From positions 1-64,000 of the forward strand of contig CAMWTP010000012.1 of assembly GCA_947177165.1 (NCBI GenBank): a DNA stretch of 64,000 nucleotides. The letters are read 5' to 3'. This document shows, one piece after another, positions 23,719 to 33,593 of the stretch. The notes under the pieces were generated by a model that did no database searches, was not told the DNA's origin, and saw only the letters and a list, made by a program, of their open reading frames with translations. The position numbers and the translations under genes are program-made. Every line of letters begins with the position of its first letter. The stretch's first letter is position 1. The DNA is from an uncultured Lachnospiraceae bacterium (GTDB lineage Bacteria; Bacillota; Clostridia; Lachnospirales; Lachnospiraceae).

Positions 23719-25152
23719 ATGGTTTTTAGCAGCATTCCATTTATTTTTAAATTTTTGCCCGTTTTTATGGCTTTATATTATATATTTCCCGCCAAAACCC
23801 GAAATCTGCTTCTTTTTCTGGGAAGCCTGATTTTCTACAGCTTTGGCGAACCCTACTATCTATTCCTGATTCTCTGTTCCATCACGGTAAACTTTTTCAT
23901 CGGAAGAGGCATGGAACGCTTTGAGGACAGTACACCGAAACGGACATTTCTGTTAATTTTGTCACTGCTCTACAACTTTGGATTTTTATTATTTTTTAAG
24001 TATACCAATTTTTTTATCGAAAACATCAATGCCACACTGAGACTTCTGGAAATTCCCTGGCGGTTCTACACGCTGAACCTCACGCTGCCTCTCGGAATCA
24101 GCTTCTACACTTTCCAGATTGCCTCCTATGTCATCGATGTGTACCTTGGGAAGACGGAGGCTGACCGGTCTTTCATCAGTCTCGGCGCGTACCTGTGTAT
24201 GTTTCCGCAGCTGATTGCAGGCCCTATCGTTGTTTACTCTGACATCCGCGACGCATTGAAGAAGCGATCGATCTCGATCTACGGTCTTGACAACGGTCTC
24301 AAAACGTTTATCATAGGTCTCGGCTACAAGGTCATTATCGCAAACCGCATCGGTACTCTATGGAATGAGGTCTGCACGATCGGTTACGAGAGTATCTCCA
24401 CCCCGCTTGCATGGCTTGGTGCCTTTGCCTACTCCATGCAGCTTTATTTTGACTTCTGCGGATATTCTCTGATGGCCGTCGGGCTGGGGGAAATGCTCGG
24501 ATTTCGCATGCCCGCGAACTTCCGCCATCCTTACATGGCCCGGAGTGTCACGGACTTCTGGCGCAGGTGGCATATCACACTCGGCGCATGGTTCCGGGAA
24601 TATGTATACATTCCTCTTGGCGGCAACCGCAAAGGAAAGACGCGGACCGTCCTCAATCTGTTGGTCGTATGGTTTCTCACCGGCTTCTGGCACGGCGCTG
24701 CGTGGAACTTTATTTTGTGGGGGCTCTTTATCTTTGTACTGCAGATTATTGAGAAAAATATTACATTGAGATGGCTCAATGCTGACAATATTTTTGCGAA
24801 AATTGTATCACACACATATATGTTTTTTTATATCCTTGTAAGTTGGGTAATCTTTGCAATCAGTGATTTTCAGGAACTTGGCGTCTATCTGAGCCGGCTG
24901 TTTCCTTTCCTGGTGCTGAACGCCGGAAGCACAGACAGTCTCTTTGACCCGTCCGACTTCACAAGATTACTCAGCGACTATGCGCCGCTGCTCATTGCAA
25001 GTGTTATTTTCGCAACGGATTTTCCCGAAAAACTGTTCGACAAAATTCGCGGCCGGTTTTTCGGCATTGTCGTGGCACTTGTCATATTCTGGTGGTCTGT
25101 TTACTACCTGGCAATCGGAATCAACAATCCATTCCTGTATTTCAGGTATTGA
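23719..25152 (+). CDS. MBOAT family membrane O-acyltransferase
   Basis: A 477-residue multi-pass protein of the AlgI/DltB type. It moves acyl groups across the membrane to cell-surface polymers. Signature blocks are SLGAYLCMFPQLIAGPIVVY, FRHPYMARSVTDFWRRWHIT, YVYIPLGGNRKG and the catalytic-His region FLTGFWHGAAWNFILWG. ATG 23719 follows GGGGGAA; the upstream in-frame extension has no ribosome site. It is followed after 33 bases by an SGNH hydrolase-like partner, the usual pair for exopolysaccharide or wall polymer O-acetylation. Confidence 0.93.
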   Translation: MVFSSIPFIFKFLPVFMALYYIFPAKTRNLLLFLGSLIFYSFGEPYYLFLILCSITVNFFIGRGMERFEDSTPKRTFLLILSLLYNFGFLLFFKYTNFFIENINATLRLLEIPWRFYTLNLTLPLGISFYTFQIASYVIDVYLGKTEADRSFISLGAYLCMFPQLIAGPIVVYSDIRDALKKRSISIYGLDNGLKTFIIGLGYKVIIANRIGTLWNEVCTIGYESISTPLAWLGAFAYSMQLYFDFCGYSLMAVGLGEMLGFRMPANFRHPYMARSVTDFWRRWHITLGAWFREYVYIPLGGNRKGKTRTVLNLLVVWFLTGFWHGAAWNFILWGLFIFVLQIIEKNITLRWLNADNIFAKIVSHTYMFFYILVSWVIFAISDFQELGVYLSRLFPFLVLNAGSTDSLFDPSDFTRLLSDYAPLLIASVIFATDFPEKLFDKIRGRFFGIVVALVIFWWSVYYLAIGINNPFLYFRY

Positions 25153-25185
25153 TTCCATTCGATTTTGGAAAGGCTTATATACATT

Positions 25186-26163
25186 ATGAAAGAAATAAAC
25201 AATAAAAAATATTATGCGCTGCTCATTATGATTATCGGGTCCACATTTCTATTCAGCGCTCTTGGATACTATTGGAATCTTCGATACTACCGCAATGAAA
25301 ATCTCTACACCGCATCGACACCGCCTCTGGCGACAGCTATGCGGGGGATTCACGATAAATTGTATGTGACAGACCTCTTCAGTTTCCGCTCTGAATACGC
25401 GATTGACAATCTCAGTGTGCTGTCCACTGCTGTGCAGTCCGCAGATGTATTGTCGGAGGAAACAGGGCAGCCATTCACAGGTATTCTATCCGGGCTCTCC
25501 GCCGCGGAACCGGCTGTCACCCTGCAGGAAGAACCGGAGTCTTATGACTTTACGACGGCGACAGATGAATACTTTGCAGACGCCTGCTTTATCGGCGACT
25601 CCCGCACTGTGGGAATCAGCCAGTATTCCGGGATTGAGAACGCAACCTTCCTGTGCAAGACTTCGCTGTCAATCTACGACTACGACAAGCCAAAGATTAC
25701 CTATGAGGACACAAAAACATCCATCCACGATGTGCTCTCCGAAAAACAGTTTGCTAAAATCTATCTGATGGTCGGCATCAATGAGTGCGGCACCGGCACA
25801 CCGGAAAGCTTTTATGAGCGCTATCGCGATGTGGTGCTGGATATTCGCAGACTTCAGCCGGAGGCGTTGATCTTTATTCAGGGAAATTTGTTCGTGACAC
25901 AGAAAAAATCTGAGGATGGCGACAGCATCACCAACGAAAACATTGCGGCCCGAAATAATCTGATCGCAACGCTCGCAAATCAAAAGGATATCTTCTATAT
26001 CGATATCAACGAGAGCAGCCTGTGCGACGATGGCGCACTTGTATCAGACTATACATGGGACCAGGTCCATGTCAAGGCGCAGTACTACCCCATCTGGAAG
26101 GATTTTCTGCTCCGCCACGCGATCTATACTGACAAAGCGCTGACTGCAAATAATAGAAAATAG
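25186..26163 (+). CDS. SGNH/GDSL-type membrane-anchored partner of the MBOAT protein
   Basis: A 325-residue protein with one N-terminal membrane anchor (about 10-28) and an extracytoplasmic SGNH domain. Block I is FIGDSRTVG (Ser at about 139), block III is MVGINECG, and the Asp-His block is TWDQVHVK near residue 297. In MBOAT systems such proteins complete the O-acyl transfer to the polymer. ATG 25186 is used; the upstream TTG is unlikely. It is cotranscribed with the MBOAT gene and ends in a strong terminator. Confidence 0.88.
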   Translation: MKEINNKKYYALLIMIIGSTFLFSALGYYWNLRYYRNENLYTASTPPLATAMRGIHDKLYVTDLFSFRSEYAIDNLSVLSTAVQSADVLSEETGQPFTGILSGLSAAEPAVTLQEEPESYDFTTATDEYFADACFIGDSRTVGISQYSGIENATFLCKTSLSIYDYDKPKITYEDTKTSIHDVLSEKQFAKIYLMVGINECGTGTPESFYERYRDVVLDIRRLQPEALIFIQGNLFVTQKKSEDGDSITNENIAARNNLIATLANQKDIFYIDINESSLCDDGALVSDYTWDQVHVKAQYYPIWKDFLLRHAIYTDKALTANNRK

Positions 26164-26192
26164 GAGGCATGTGCCTCCTATTTTCTATTATT
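26149..26192. terminator. Bidirectional terminator with 21-bp stem
   Basis: A perfect palindrome centred on GGCATGTGCC, with outer A/T-rich ends. It separates the converging SGNH and clpB genes and overlaps the stop of the former. Confidence 0.9.
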
Positions 26193-26198
26193 GTTCTA

Positions 26199-28790
26199 TT
26201 AACGCCCTGCAGCTGCCACAAGTTCCGACTCCGTACTGTCCAAATCAATCAATATGGTGTCCCCTGCCTTGACCTGATCTGCAAGAATCAGTTTGGCTGC
26301 CAGCGTTTCCACGTACTTCTGGATATACCTTTTGAGCGGTCTCGCACCATACACCGGATCATAACCATTCTCAACAACAAAATGCCTTGCACGCTCAGAC
26401 AGCTCTATGCGCAGTTCCCTATCGGCGAGACGCCTGTTGATGTCTGCCAGTATCAGACCGATAATGCCGCCGATATTGTTCTTCGTGAGCGGTTTGAACA
26501 AAATGGTCTCATCCAGCCGGTTCAGAAACTCCGGCCTGAAATGTGCCCGCAGCTCTCCCATAACCATATCCTGCGCGGACTGCTCAATCCTGCCATTGCT
26601 GTCAATACCGTCCAGCAGATACTGCGCACCAATATTCGATGTCATGATCAATATCGTATTCTTGAAGTCCACTGTCCGCCCCTGTGAGTCTGTGATACGC
26701 CCATCATCTAAAACCTGCAGCAGGATATTAAACACATCCGGGTGCGCCTTCTCCACCTCATCAAACAGCACCACGCTGTACGGCTTCCTGCGCACTGCCT
26801 CCGTCAGCTGTCCGCCCTCGTCATAGCCCACATATCCCGGAGGCGCTCCGATCAGCCTTGACACAGAATGCTTCTCCATATACTCACTCATATCGATGCG
26901 CACCATATTGGACTCATCGTCAAAGAGAGAAGCGGCGAGCGCCTTGGCAAGCTCTGTCTTGCCGACACCAGTCGGTCCTAAAAACAGGAAGGAGCCGATC
27001 GGCTTGTCGGGATCCTTGATTCCAGCCTTCGAGCGGATTATCGCCTCTGTCACTTTCGTGACACCCTCATCCTGTCCGATTACACGTTTGTGGAGCTCCT
27101 CATCCAGATGAAGTGTCTTGTTCCGCTCGCTCTCGTTGAGCTTCGTCACGGGAATTCCCGTCCAGCGCGATATAATCTTTGCGATCTCATCATCAGAGAC
27201 ACTCTCATGTACCAGGGACATCTCTCTGGCATTGACGTTCTCCTCCTCCATCTCCAGCTGCCTTCTAAGCTCCGGGAGTTTTCCGTAGCTCAGCTCTGCC
27301 GCTTTCTCGAGATTTCCTTCCCGCTGCGCAATCTGTATCTGGTTGTTCATGTCCTCAATATCCTCACGCAGCTTTGACAGGCGCTCCACACATGCTTTCT
27401 CATTGTCCCACTGTGCCTTGCGGTTGTCAAACTCCGCCTTCTGCTCAGCGAGCTCTGCCTGCAGCGCTGTCAGTCTCTCCGCGCTCAGCCGGTCCTCCTC
27501 TTTTTTGAGAGCTGCTACCTCGATCTCCATCTGCATGATCTTTCTCTGCAGTTCGTCAAGCTCTGCGGGCAGCGAGTCAAGCTCTGTCTTGATCATGGCA
27601 CATGCCTCATCCACAAGATCAATCGCCTTGTCCGGCAGAAATCTGTCTGTGATATAACGATTTGACAGCATTGCTGCACTCACGAGAGCATTATCCATGA
27701 TCTTGACGCCGTGAAAGACCTCATAACGCTCTTTCAATCCCCGCAGGATACTGATGGTATCCTCCACCGTCGGCTCTGACACCATGACTGGCTGAAAACG
27801 CCGCTCAAGAGCCGGATCTTTCTCAATATACTGCCTGTACTCATCCAAAGTCGTGGCACCGATACAGTGCAGCTCACCCCTTGCAAGCATCGGCTTTAAC
27901 ATATTTCCGGCATCCATCGCCCCGTCTGTCTTGCCAGCGCCCACGATGGTGTGCAGCTCATCGATAAAAAGAATAATCTGTCCGTCGCTGTTCTTGACAT
28001 CCTCAAGCACCGCCTTCAGACGTTCTTCGAACTCACCTCTGTACTTTGCGCCGGCAACCAGCGCGCCCATATCCAGCGAAAAAATCTTCTTGTCCTTCAG
28101 TCCCTGCGGCACGTCACCGCGCACGATCCGCTGCGCAAGCCCCTCGACAACGGCTGTCTTACCTACACCTGGCTCACCGATGAGCACCGGATTGTTCTTT
28201 GTCTTTCTTGATAATATACGAATAATATTCCGGATCTCGTTATCCCGGCCAATGACCGGATCCAGCTTCTGTTTTCTCGCCTTCTCCACCAGGTCCTGCC
28301 CATATTTTTCAAGCGTGTCGTAAGTTGCTTCGGGATTATCACTTGTCACCCGCTGATTGCCCCGCACCTCGGAGAGTGCCTTCAAAAAACGCTCCCTCGT
28401 GATGCCATACTCCCGAAAGATTTCCTTGACTTCCCTGTTTGGATTCTGAATCATGGAAAGGAACAGATGCTCCACGGAGACATACTCGTCCCCCATGCGC
28501 TTTGCCTCATCCTCGGCGCTGATCAGCACTTTGTTGAGATACTGTCCCACATACGGCTGTCCTCCCTGCACCTTGACACGCTTCTCCAAAGCCTTCTTCG
28601 CCCTGTCAAGAAAGTAATCCTTATTGATCTCCATCTTCTCGACAAGTTTCAAAATCAGACTGTCCTCTATTGTCAGAAGCGCATAGAGAAGATGCTCCTG
28701 TTCCAGCTCCTGATTACCGTATTCCATCGCAAGCTTCTCACACTGGTTGACAGCCTCGATTGACTTCTGTGTAAATTTTTGTATATTCAT
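26199..28790 (-). CDS. clpB: ATP-dependent disaggregase ClpB
   Basis: An 863-residue AAA+ chaperone that resolubilises aggregates with DnaK. The N-domain is double Clp-N (about 1-145). NBD1 has GEPGVGKT (about 205) and [13 protein letters not shown]. The coiled-coil middle domain covers about 405-525 ([20 protein letters not shown] region). NBD2 has GPTGVGKT and [12 protein letters not shown]. The middle domain and the lack of an IGF loop separate it from ClpC/A. ATG 28790 follows AGGAGG. No CIRCE and no clear CtsR box is seen at its promoter. Confidence 0.97.
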   Translation of the reverse strand: MNIQKFTQKSIEAVNQCEKLAMEYGNQELEQEHLLYALLTIEDSLILKLVEKMEINKDYFLDRAKKALEKRVKVQGGQPYVGQYLNKVLISAEDEAKRMGDEYVSVEHLFLSMIQNPNREVKEIFREYGITRERFLKALSEVRGNQRVTSDNPEATYDTLEKYGQDLVEKARKQKLDPVIGRDNEIRNIIRILSRKTKNNPVLIGEPGVGKTAVVEGLAQRIVRGDVPQGLKDKKIFSLDMGALVAGAKYRGEFEERLKAVLEDVKNSDGQIILFIDELHTIVGAGKTDGAMDAGNMLKPMLARGELHCIGATTLDEYRQYIEKDPALERRFQPVMVSEPTVEDTISILRGLKERYEVFHGVKIMDNALVSAAMLSNRYITDRFLPDKAIDLVDEACAMIKTELDSLPAELDELQRKIMQMEIEVAALKKEEDRLSAERLTALQAELAEQKAEFDNRKAQWDNEKACVERLSKLREDIEDMNNQIQIAQREGNLEKAAELSYGKLPELRRQLEMEEENVNAREMSLVHESVSDDEIAKIISRWTGIPVTKLNESERNKTLHLDEELHKRVIGQDEGVTKVTEAIIRSKAGIKDPDKPIGSFLFLGPTGVGKTELAKALAASLFDDESNMVRIDMSEYMEKHSVSRLIGAPPGYVGYDEGGQLTEAVRRKPYSVVLFDEVEKAHPDVFNILLQVLDDGRITDSQGRTVDFKNTILIMTSNIGAQYLLDGIDSNGRIEQSAQDMVMGELRAHFRPEFLNRLDETILFKPLTKNNIGGIIGLILADINRRLADRELRIELSERARHFVVENGYDPVYGARPLKRYIQKYVETLAAKLILADQVKAGDTILIDLDSTESELVAAAGR

Positions 28791-28844
28791 AGTGATCCTC
28801 CTCTCATGGCACATGAGTTTCTTTGTTTTATCTGTTCTATATTC

Positions 28845-28872
28845 ACTATAACACTATTTTTTGTTTTGTCAA
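28845..28872 (-). promoter_or_regulatory. clpB promoter
   Basis: On the minus strand TTGACA (28867-28872), 16-base spacer, TATAGT (28845-28850), 55 bases before the ATG. Confidence 0.75.
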
Positions 28873-29036
28873 TTTAGTTTATACTTTTATTACCTTTTTT
28901 ATTTCCTTTTAAGGAATTTCGTGGCAATTCCATATTTTTTTGATATAATACAATAAATTTTCACTTTTATTCTACCGATATTATAAAATATGTGGTACAA
29001 TAAATATAGTAATTTGCGAAAGATGGTGTTAAGATA

Positions 29037-29546
29037 ATGGATCCAGCCACAGCTTATTTTTTAAAAAAATACTACCCCCATGTCATCAAATGGTGGTTAG
29101 TGGTATACAATCCTGAGACTGTCAGAATCTGGCCTTCCAAGGCTGAGAAGGAAGAGGCTCTCCGGCTCGAGGCAATCGAGGCCAAAAAGAAAGCGGAGCT
29201 GCCCGCCCTTGAGGATTCTTCAGCCAGTTCAAAAGAAGATGTGGGTCTTGACGATTCCGCATACAATGCGGCCACCGGTTCCTACTCGGGATTATACGGA
29301 CAAAAACCTGTCGACGAGAGCACGCAGGCTGCACTCGATGCAATCCTGAACGCCTCCAGCAACCAGAATTCTGTGGACTCGCTCCTGGCAGACAACAATG
29401 TAGTCCTGCCGCCGGAACAGGATGAAATTGTCCGCGAGGCCAACGAAATCTACGAACGGCTTCTGCGGGAAGCTGCGGAGGACGAAGCGCGCAAACAGGC
29501 CGAAATTGATGAGATGCGCAGACAGGCTGAATTAAAATTTGCATAA
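29037..29546 (+). CDS. Hypothetical acidic, coiled-coil-rich protein
   Basis: A 169-residue protein starting MDPATAYFLKKYYPHVIKWW. It has a short hydrophobic N-terminal part, then two charged helical segments (EKEEALRLEAIEAKKKAEL and a Glu/Arg-rich C-terminal coiled coil from about 130) joined by a Ser/Asn-rich linker. The ribosome site (GATGGTG) is weak. TACAAT at about 28994 is a possible -10 box. No domain is recognised. It is a single-gene unit ending in a strong terminator shared with porB. Confidence 0.7.
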   Translation: MDPATAYFLKKYYPHVIKWWLVVYNPETVRIWPSKAEKEEALRLEAIEAKKKAELPALEDSSASSKEDVGLDDSAYNAATGSYSGLYGQKPVDESTQAALDAILNASSNQNSVDSLLADNNVVLPPEQDEIVREANEIYERLLREAAEDEARKQAEIDEMRRQAELKFA

Positions 29547-29582
29547 AAAATTGAGTGTCAGGTTCCTGACACTCAATTTTTT
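29545..29582. terminator. Bidirectional terminator between the 29037 gene and porB
   Basis: AAAAAATTGAGTGTCAGG, TT, and its exact complement, giving an 18-bp stem with A-run and T-run ends. Confidence 0.92.
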
Positions 29583-30519
29583 AATTGCACTTATTCCGCA
29601 GATCCTCCCACTGTCTGTCAATTTCCTCCTGAAATTTTCCAATCAGCTCCTCATTTTCTTTCTTAAACAGATGTTTAAAACGTCTCTGCGGTCTTAGAAA
29701 CTCCTCGATGGGCAGCTTATTCTTCGGCTCATAATTCAGTATCCACCTGCCCTCTATCACCTCAAACATCGGCCAGTAACAGGTGTCCACTGCCAGTCTG
29801 CAGATATTCATCAACTCACCCGGCTCATATCCCCAGCCTCTCGGACACGGCGACATGACATTTAAGAATGCTGCCCCCGGCGTGTAGATTGCCTTCTGCG
29901 CCTTTGTATACAAATCCTTGAAATTCGATGTAAAAGTACTCTGCCCCACATACGGAATATGGTGCTCTGCCATGATGGCCGCGAGATCCTTTCTGACCTG
30001 CACTTTTCCGGCAGATGCCCTGCCGGCAGGAGTCGTTGTCGTGTCTGCATACTGCGGTGTCGCTGAGGAGCGCTGTGTTCCGGTGTTCATATAGGCGCCA
30101 TTGTCATAGCACACATACACCATGTCATGTCCGCGCTCCATAGCACCGGACAACGACTGGAATCCGATATCATATGTGCCGCCGTCACCGCCGAACGTGA
30201 TAAATTTAAAATTATCCTTGATTTTTCCCTTTTTCCTGAGCACATGGTACGCTGTCTCCACACCGGAAAGCGTAGCACCCGCATTCTCAAACGCATTGTG
30301 AATATAGCTGTCCTCGTAAGCAGTATAGGGATACATGAACGAAGACACCTCAAGGCAGCCTGTGGCATTTCCGATCACCGCCCTGTCGCCCTCCTCGAGC
30401 GCTCGAAGCACAGTGCGCACCGTAATCGTACCGCCGCAGCCCGCACACATTCTATGTCCCGGAGCAAGGCGTTCCGGTTTGCTCATAACCTCTTTGAAAT
30501 TGTATGTTGTCTTTTCCAT
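29581..30519 (-). CDS. porB: 2-oxoacid:ferredoxin oxidoreductase, beta subunit (pyruvate type)
   Basis: The 312-residue thiamine-diphosphate-binding subunit of a four-subunit 2-oxoacid:ferredoxin oxidoreductase. HRMCAGCGGTITVRTVLRAL gives cluster Cys ligands, FITFGGDGGTYDIGFQSLSG holds the GDG motif for Mg-ThDP, and YDNGAYMNTGTQRS is characteristic of the pyruvate enzyme. It makes acetyl-CoA, CO2 and reduced ferredoxin. It is the last gene of the porGDAB operon, 6 bases after porA. The substrate assignment is from motif similarity. Confidence 0.93.
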   Translation of the reverse strand: MEKTTYNFKEVMSKPERLAPGHRMCAGCGGTITVRTVLRALEEGDRAVIGNATGCLEVSSFMYPYTAYEDSYIHNAFENAGATLSGVETAYHVLRKKGKIKDNFKFITFGGDGGTYDIGFQSLSGAMERGHDMVYVCYDNGAYMNTGTQRSSATPQYADTTTTPAGRASAGKVQVRKDLAAIMAEHHIPYVGQSTFTSNFKDLYTKAQKAIYTPGAAFLNVMSPCPRGWGYEPGELMNICRLAVDTCYWPMFEVIEGRWILNYEPKNKLPIEEFLRPQRRFKHLFKKENEELIGKFQEEIDRQWEDLRNKCN

Positions 30520-30525
30520 GCTCTC

Positions 30526-31728
30526 CTAGACCTCCTCTGACTGCGCGCTGCGCAAACCTATGTACTCATACATATCTGTCACCACATGTGTCCGGGCTAT
30601 TGTTTCCAGTTTATCATAGACAGTCTCAAAATCAGATACAGTGATATCCCTGCCGCCAAGGCCATAAAAGTAATTGACCACATCGGCCGTGCCATGCGCC
30701 TGATACAGCGCTGCGCGCACCTCCGCACCAAGGGGACCGCCCGTAGCCGAAAACATCTCACTTCTGTCCAGGACTGCCACCGCCTTTACCCCGGACAGCG
30801 CCTTCGCGATCTCCTCCTCCGGAAACGGTCTGAAAACCCTGATCTTGATCATGCCTGCTTTCCTGCCTGTCGTATTTCTGATCTCATCGATTGCCGCCTT
30901 ACAGGTGCCTGCAGCAGAGCCGATAATCACAACGGCATACTCGGCATCCTCCATCCGGTATTCCTCGAAAAAGCTGTATTTGCGGCCTGTCATTTTCTCA
31001 AATCTGTCTGCGACCTCCAAAATCACCTCTCTCGCATTGATCATCGCCTGCCGCTGCGCACGCTTTGTCTCCATATAATAATTGGAAACGGCGTACGGTC
31101 CAACTGCCATTTTCTCTGCCGCATTCAGAAGATAGTGCTCTGGCTCGTACTCACCGACAAAATCCTTTACCTTGTCATCCTCAACCAGCAGAATATTTTC
31201 CACACCATGGCTTGTGATAAATCCGTCCTGACACACCATGACTGGAAGATGCACCCGCCTGTCCTCCGCAATCGGAAATGCCTGTATATAATTGTCGTAC
31301 ACTTCCTGATTGGACTCCGCGTAGATCTGTATCCAGCCGGAATCCCTCGCCCCCATACTGTCCGAGTGATCCGCATTGATATTGATGGGTCCTGACAATG
31401 CCCTGTTGACAAGTGCCAGCACAATCGGCAGTCTGTTGGAAGCTGCCACGTAGAGCTCCTCCCACATCAGTGCCATACCACATGAGGACGTCGCCGTGAC
31501 AGCTCTTGCACCTGCTGCCGATGCGCCGACCGTGGCACTCATCGCACTATGCTCACTCTCAACATGGATAAATTCTGTATCAATCTCACCGTTCGCGATA
31601 TAATTTGCCACATACTGCGGAATCTCCGTGGAAGGCGTGATCGGAAAAGCCGGCATCACATCCGGGTTGACCTGCCTGATGGCATAAGCCACCGCCTCAT
31701 TTCCTGATAAACGTTCTCTGATTGCCAT
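30526..31728 (-). CDS. porA: 2-oxoacid:ferredoxin oxidoreductase, alpha subunit
   Basis: A 400-residue subunit that, with the beta subunit, forms the thiamine-dependent core. FPITPSTEIPQYVA and HVESEHSAMSATVGASAAGA are the conserved N-terminal blocks. ALSGPININADHSDSMGARD binds near CoA and substrate. It starts 1 base after the delta-subunit stop, with GGAGG in the end of that gene, so translation is coupled. Substrate is probably pyruvate. Confidence 0.94.
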   Translation of the reverse strand: MAIRERLSGNEAVAYAIRQVNPDVMPAFPITPSTEIPQYVANYIANGEIDTEFIHVESEHSAMSATVGASAAGARAVTATSSCGMALMWEELYVAASNRLPIVLALVNRALSGPININADHSDSMGARDSGWIQIYAESNQEVYDNYIQAFPIAEDRRVHLPVMVCQDGFITSHGVENILLVEDDKVKDFVGEYEPEHYLLNAAEKMAVGPYAVSNYYMETKRAQRQAMINAREVILEVADRFEKMTGRKYSFFEEYRMEDAEYAVVIIGSAAGTCKAAIDEIRNTTGRKAGMIKIRVFRPFPEEEIAKALSGVKAVAVLDRSEMFSATGGPLGAEVRAALYQAHGTADVVNYFYGLGGRDITVSDFETVYDKLETIARTHVVTDMYEYIGLRSAQSEEV

Positions 31729-32037
31729 TTATTTCCCCTCCCTCATACTGATCGCCCCAAACGGACAGACCTTGGCGCAGATGCCGCAGCCCTTACAGTG
31801 ATCATAATCAAATTCTTCCCGCTTTCCCGCAGCAACCGGAATGGATGAATCCGGACACACCGGCGTACACAGCAGGCACTGTTTACACTTTTCCCGGCTC
31901 CACACTGGTGTCGCCGTCCTCCACTCGCCTGTACAGAAATCCTTTGAAGTGGCCGCCTCAAAGATCTTGTTGCCCTCCGTGATATCCTGCCATGGGCTCT
32001 GTTCGTTAATTCTATCATAGATTTTCCCGTTTGCCAT
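31729..32037 (-). CDS. porD: 2-oxoacid:ferredoxin oxidoreductase, delta (2x[4Fe-4S]) subunit
   Basis: A 102-residue ferredoxin-like subunit with two cluster motifs, CKQCLLCTPVCP (about 51-62) and CKGCGICAKVCP (about 81-92). It passes electrons from the core to external ferredoxin. ATG 32037 follows AAGGAG; an in-frame extension to 32082 overlaps the end of porG and is rejected. It lies between porG and porA. Confidence 0.94.
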   Translation of the reverse strand: MANGKIYDRINEQSPWQDITEGNKIFEAATSKDFCTGEWRTATPVWSREKCKQCLLCTPVCPDSSIPVAAGKREEFDYDHCKGCGICAKVCPFGAISMREGK

Positions 32038-32053
32038 AACTACGCTCCTTACT

Positions 32054-32638
32054 TTAAATTCCACAATTCTGTACTGCATCAAACGCCATCTCCAGCGCCA
32101 TCATGTTCCCGTCTATGACCTCCGGCTTCTTCGCAAATTTGTGCTGAAAAGACGCCTGCATCTCTGTGAGAAACTCCTCCCGCTCCATAACCTTTGACAC
32201 CGCCACTGCTGCAGCAAGCATCGGCGAGTTCGGATAATTCTTTCCAAGTGCCTTTATGGAAATTGCTTTCGCGTCGACAGTGTAGACTGCTCCCTGATAT
32301 CCATGCAGATGTTCCCCGATCTCCTCCCTGCTGCGCGTGGAGTTGACGATGACAGCCCCCTTGGGGTTTAATCCCTTCGTCACATCGATACTGTCCAACA
32401 GACTCTCGTCGACAACCACGACATAGTCCGGCTCGTAGATATTGGAATGGACCGTGATCGGACCACCGCTGATCCGGTTATAGGCCGTAATCGGTGCCCC
32501 CATTCGCTCGGGACCATATTCCGGAAATCCCTGCACGTATTTTCCTGTCTTAAACGCCACATCCGCCAGCAGGAGCGCCGCTGTCTTTGCGCCCTGTCCG
32601 CCGCGCCCGTGCCATCTGATTTCTACTGTATCTTTCAT
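32054..32638 (-). CDS. porG: 2-oxoacid:ferredoxin oxidoreductase, gamma subunit
   Basis: A 194-residue subunit. IRWHGRGGQGAKTAALLLAD is the conserved CoA-binding start, followed by GFPEYGPERMGAPITAYNR. It is the first gene of the four-gene set in the order gamma, delta, alpha, beta, as in archaeal and thermophile enzymes. ATG 32638 is preceded by GAAGGG. The FHA-protein gene ends 37 bases upstream, so cotranscription is possible. Confidence 0.94.
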   Translation of the reverse strand: MKDTVEIRWHGRGGQGAKTAALLLADVAFKTGKYVQGFPEYGPERMGAPITAYNRISGGPITVHSNIYEPDYVVVVDESLLDSIDVTKGLNPKGAVIVNSTRSREEIGEHLHGYQGAVYTVDAKAISIKALGKNYPNSPMLAAAVAVSKVMEREEFLTEMQASFQHKFAKKPEVIDGNMMALEMAFDAVQNCGI

Positions 32639-32675
32639 TTTATTATCAATCCCTTCTATAAACAACATCATAACT

Positions 32676-33593
32676 TTATGGTACGCTGGTCGTCACACGA
32701 AATTCTATATCCCCCACACTCAGAATGTCATTGTTCTCCAATTCCATCAGTTCATATGGCGGTATCATAATACCGTTCACCAGCGTATGGTTCACACTTT
32801 TCAAATCCTGCACAAAATATTTATTGTTCATCTTGGTAATCAGACAATGCTTCCGGCTGACCGCCCTTGAAAATTCCAACGGGATCACACCGTCCGCAAT
32901 ATCTGCATTTCTGCCAATCAGAAAATCCTCGTCATCCACATTAAATTCAAATTCCTTGTCATTTCCGTGATACAGGAGTTTTAATGTTGTGTTTTGATGC
33001 GTCTTGCGCGCAGGCGGCAATATTCCCTGCCCGCCCCCGCCAAGGCGCTGCAACTCCGCCAGGGCTTCCTCCTGTGTCAGCTTTTCCATCTTTAGCATCT
33101 GTACAAGTTTTCTAACATACACTACCTGACTGCACGGAAGATACGCGGCAATCCGAATGATGGTTTCCTCGAAGCAGCCAAACCAGCTGCTGCCATCCGC
33201 ATATCTCAGTTCCCCGGTAATCGGGAGTACCGCCGCCATAACACACCCGGCTGTCTTGTCATAATAAAGATGATCATACTGATACCAGATGCATTCTTTT
33301 TTCAAAAAACCATTTTCCTCGACTTTTATATTCAGAGACAGCATCCCGCACAGCAGGCTGATCAGCCCGCCGTCCCCAAGCTTTGGAACAATATCGATCA
33401 GAGGAACCAGATTCCCGCCCTCCGCCCGATATACCAGCTTCTCCCTGCCGTTCTGCCGTCTTCTCTGATATGGCAGCATCTGCGGAAACTGCTCCTGCTC
33501 TAATATTCGGCACCCAATCTCAAAAAAAGGATCCTGTTCCTGAAACAAAAAGGAAATCTGTCTCTCCTTAGCTTTTACCAGCATGTCTGTCAT
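32676..33593 (-). CDS. FHA domain protein
   Basis: A 305-residue protein. Residues about 205-300 form a forkhead-associated domain that binds phosphothreonine: FLIGRNADIADGVI, SRAVSRKHCLI and KSVNHTLVNGIMI carry the conserved Gly-Arg, Ser-x-x-His and Asn residues. The N-terminal 170 residues look like the DUF6382-type region often paired with FHA in Clostridia, though I assign that only loosely. The ATG overlaps the stop of the upstream gene by 4 bases. It may read out Ser/Thr kinase signalling; no kinase lies nearby. Confidence 0.87.
   Translation of the reverse strand: MTDMLVKAKERQISFLFQEQDPFFEIGCRILEQEQFPQMLPYQRRRQNGREKLVYRAEGGNLVPLIDIVPKLGDGGLISLLCGMLSLNIKVEENGFLKKECIWYQYDHLYYDKTAGCVMAAVLPITGELRYADGSSWFGCFEETIIRIAAYLPCSQVVYVRKLVQMLKMEKLTQEEALAELQRLGGGGQGILPPARKTHQNTTLKLLYHGNDKEFEFNVDDEDFLIGRNADIADGVIPLEFSRAVSRKHCLITKMNNKYFVQDLKSVNHTLVNGIMIPPYELMELENNDILSVGDIEFRVTTSVP

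Noticed and set aside
28791..29036. CIRCE or CtsR site upstream of clpB
   Set aside because: No CIRCE half-sites are present, and no convincing CtsR heptad repeat overlaps the promoter.
30586..31395. 269-codon rightward frame
   Set aside because: Antisense to porA. No ribosome site, and Cys/His-rich composition typical of a shadow.
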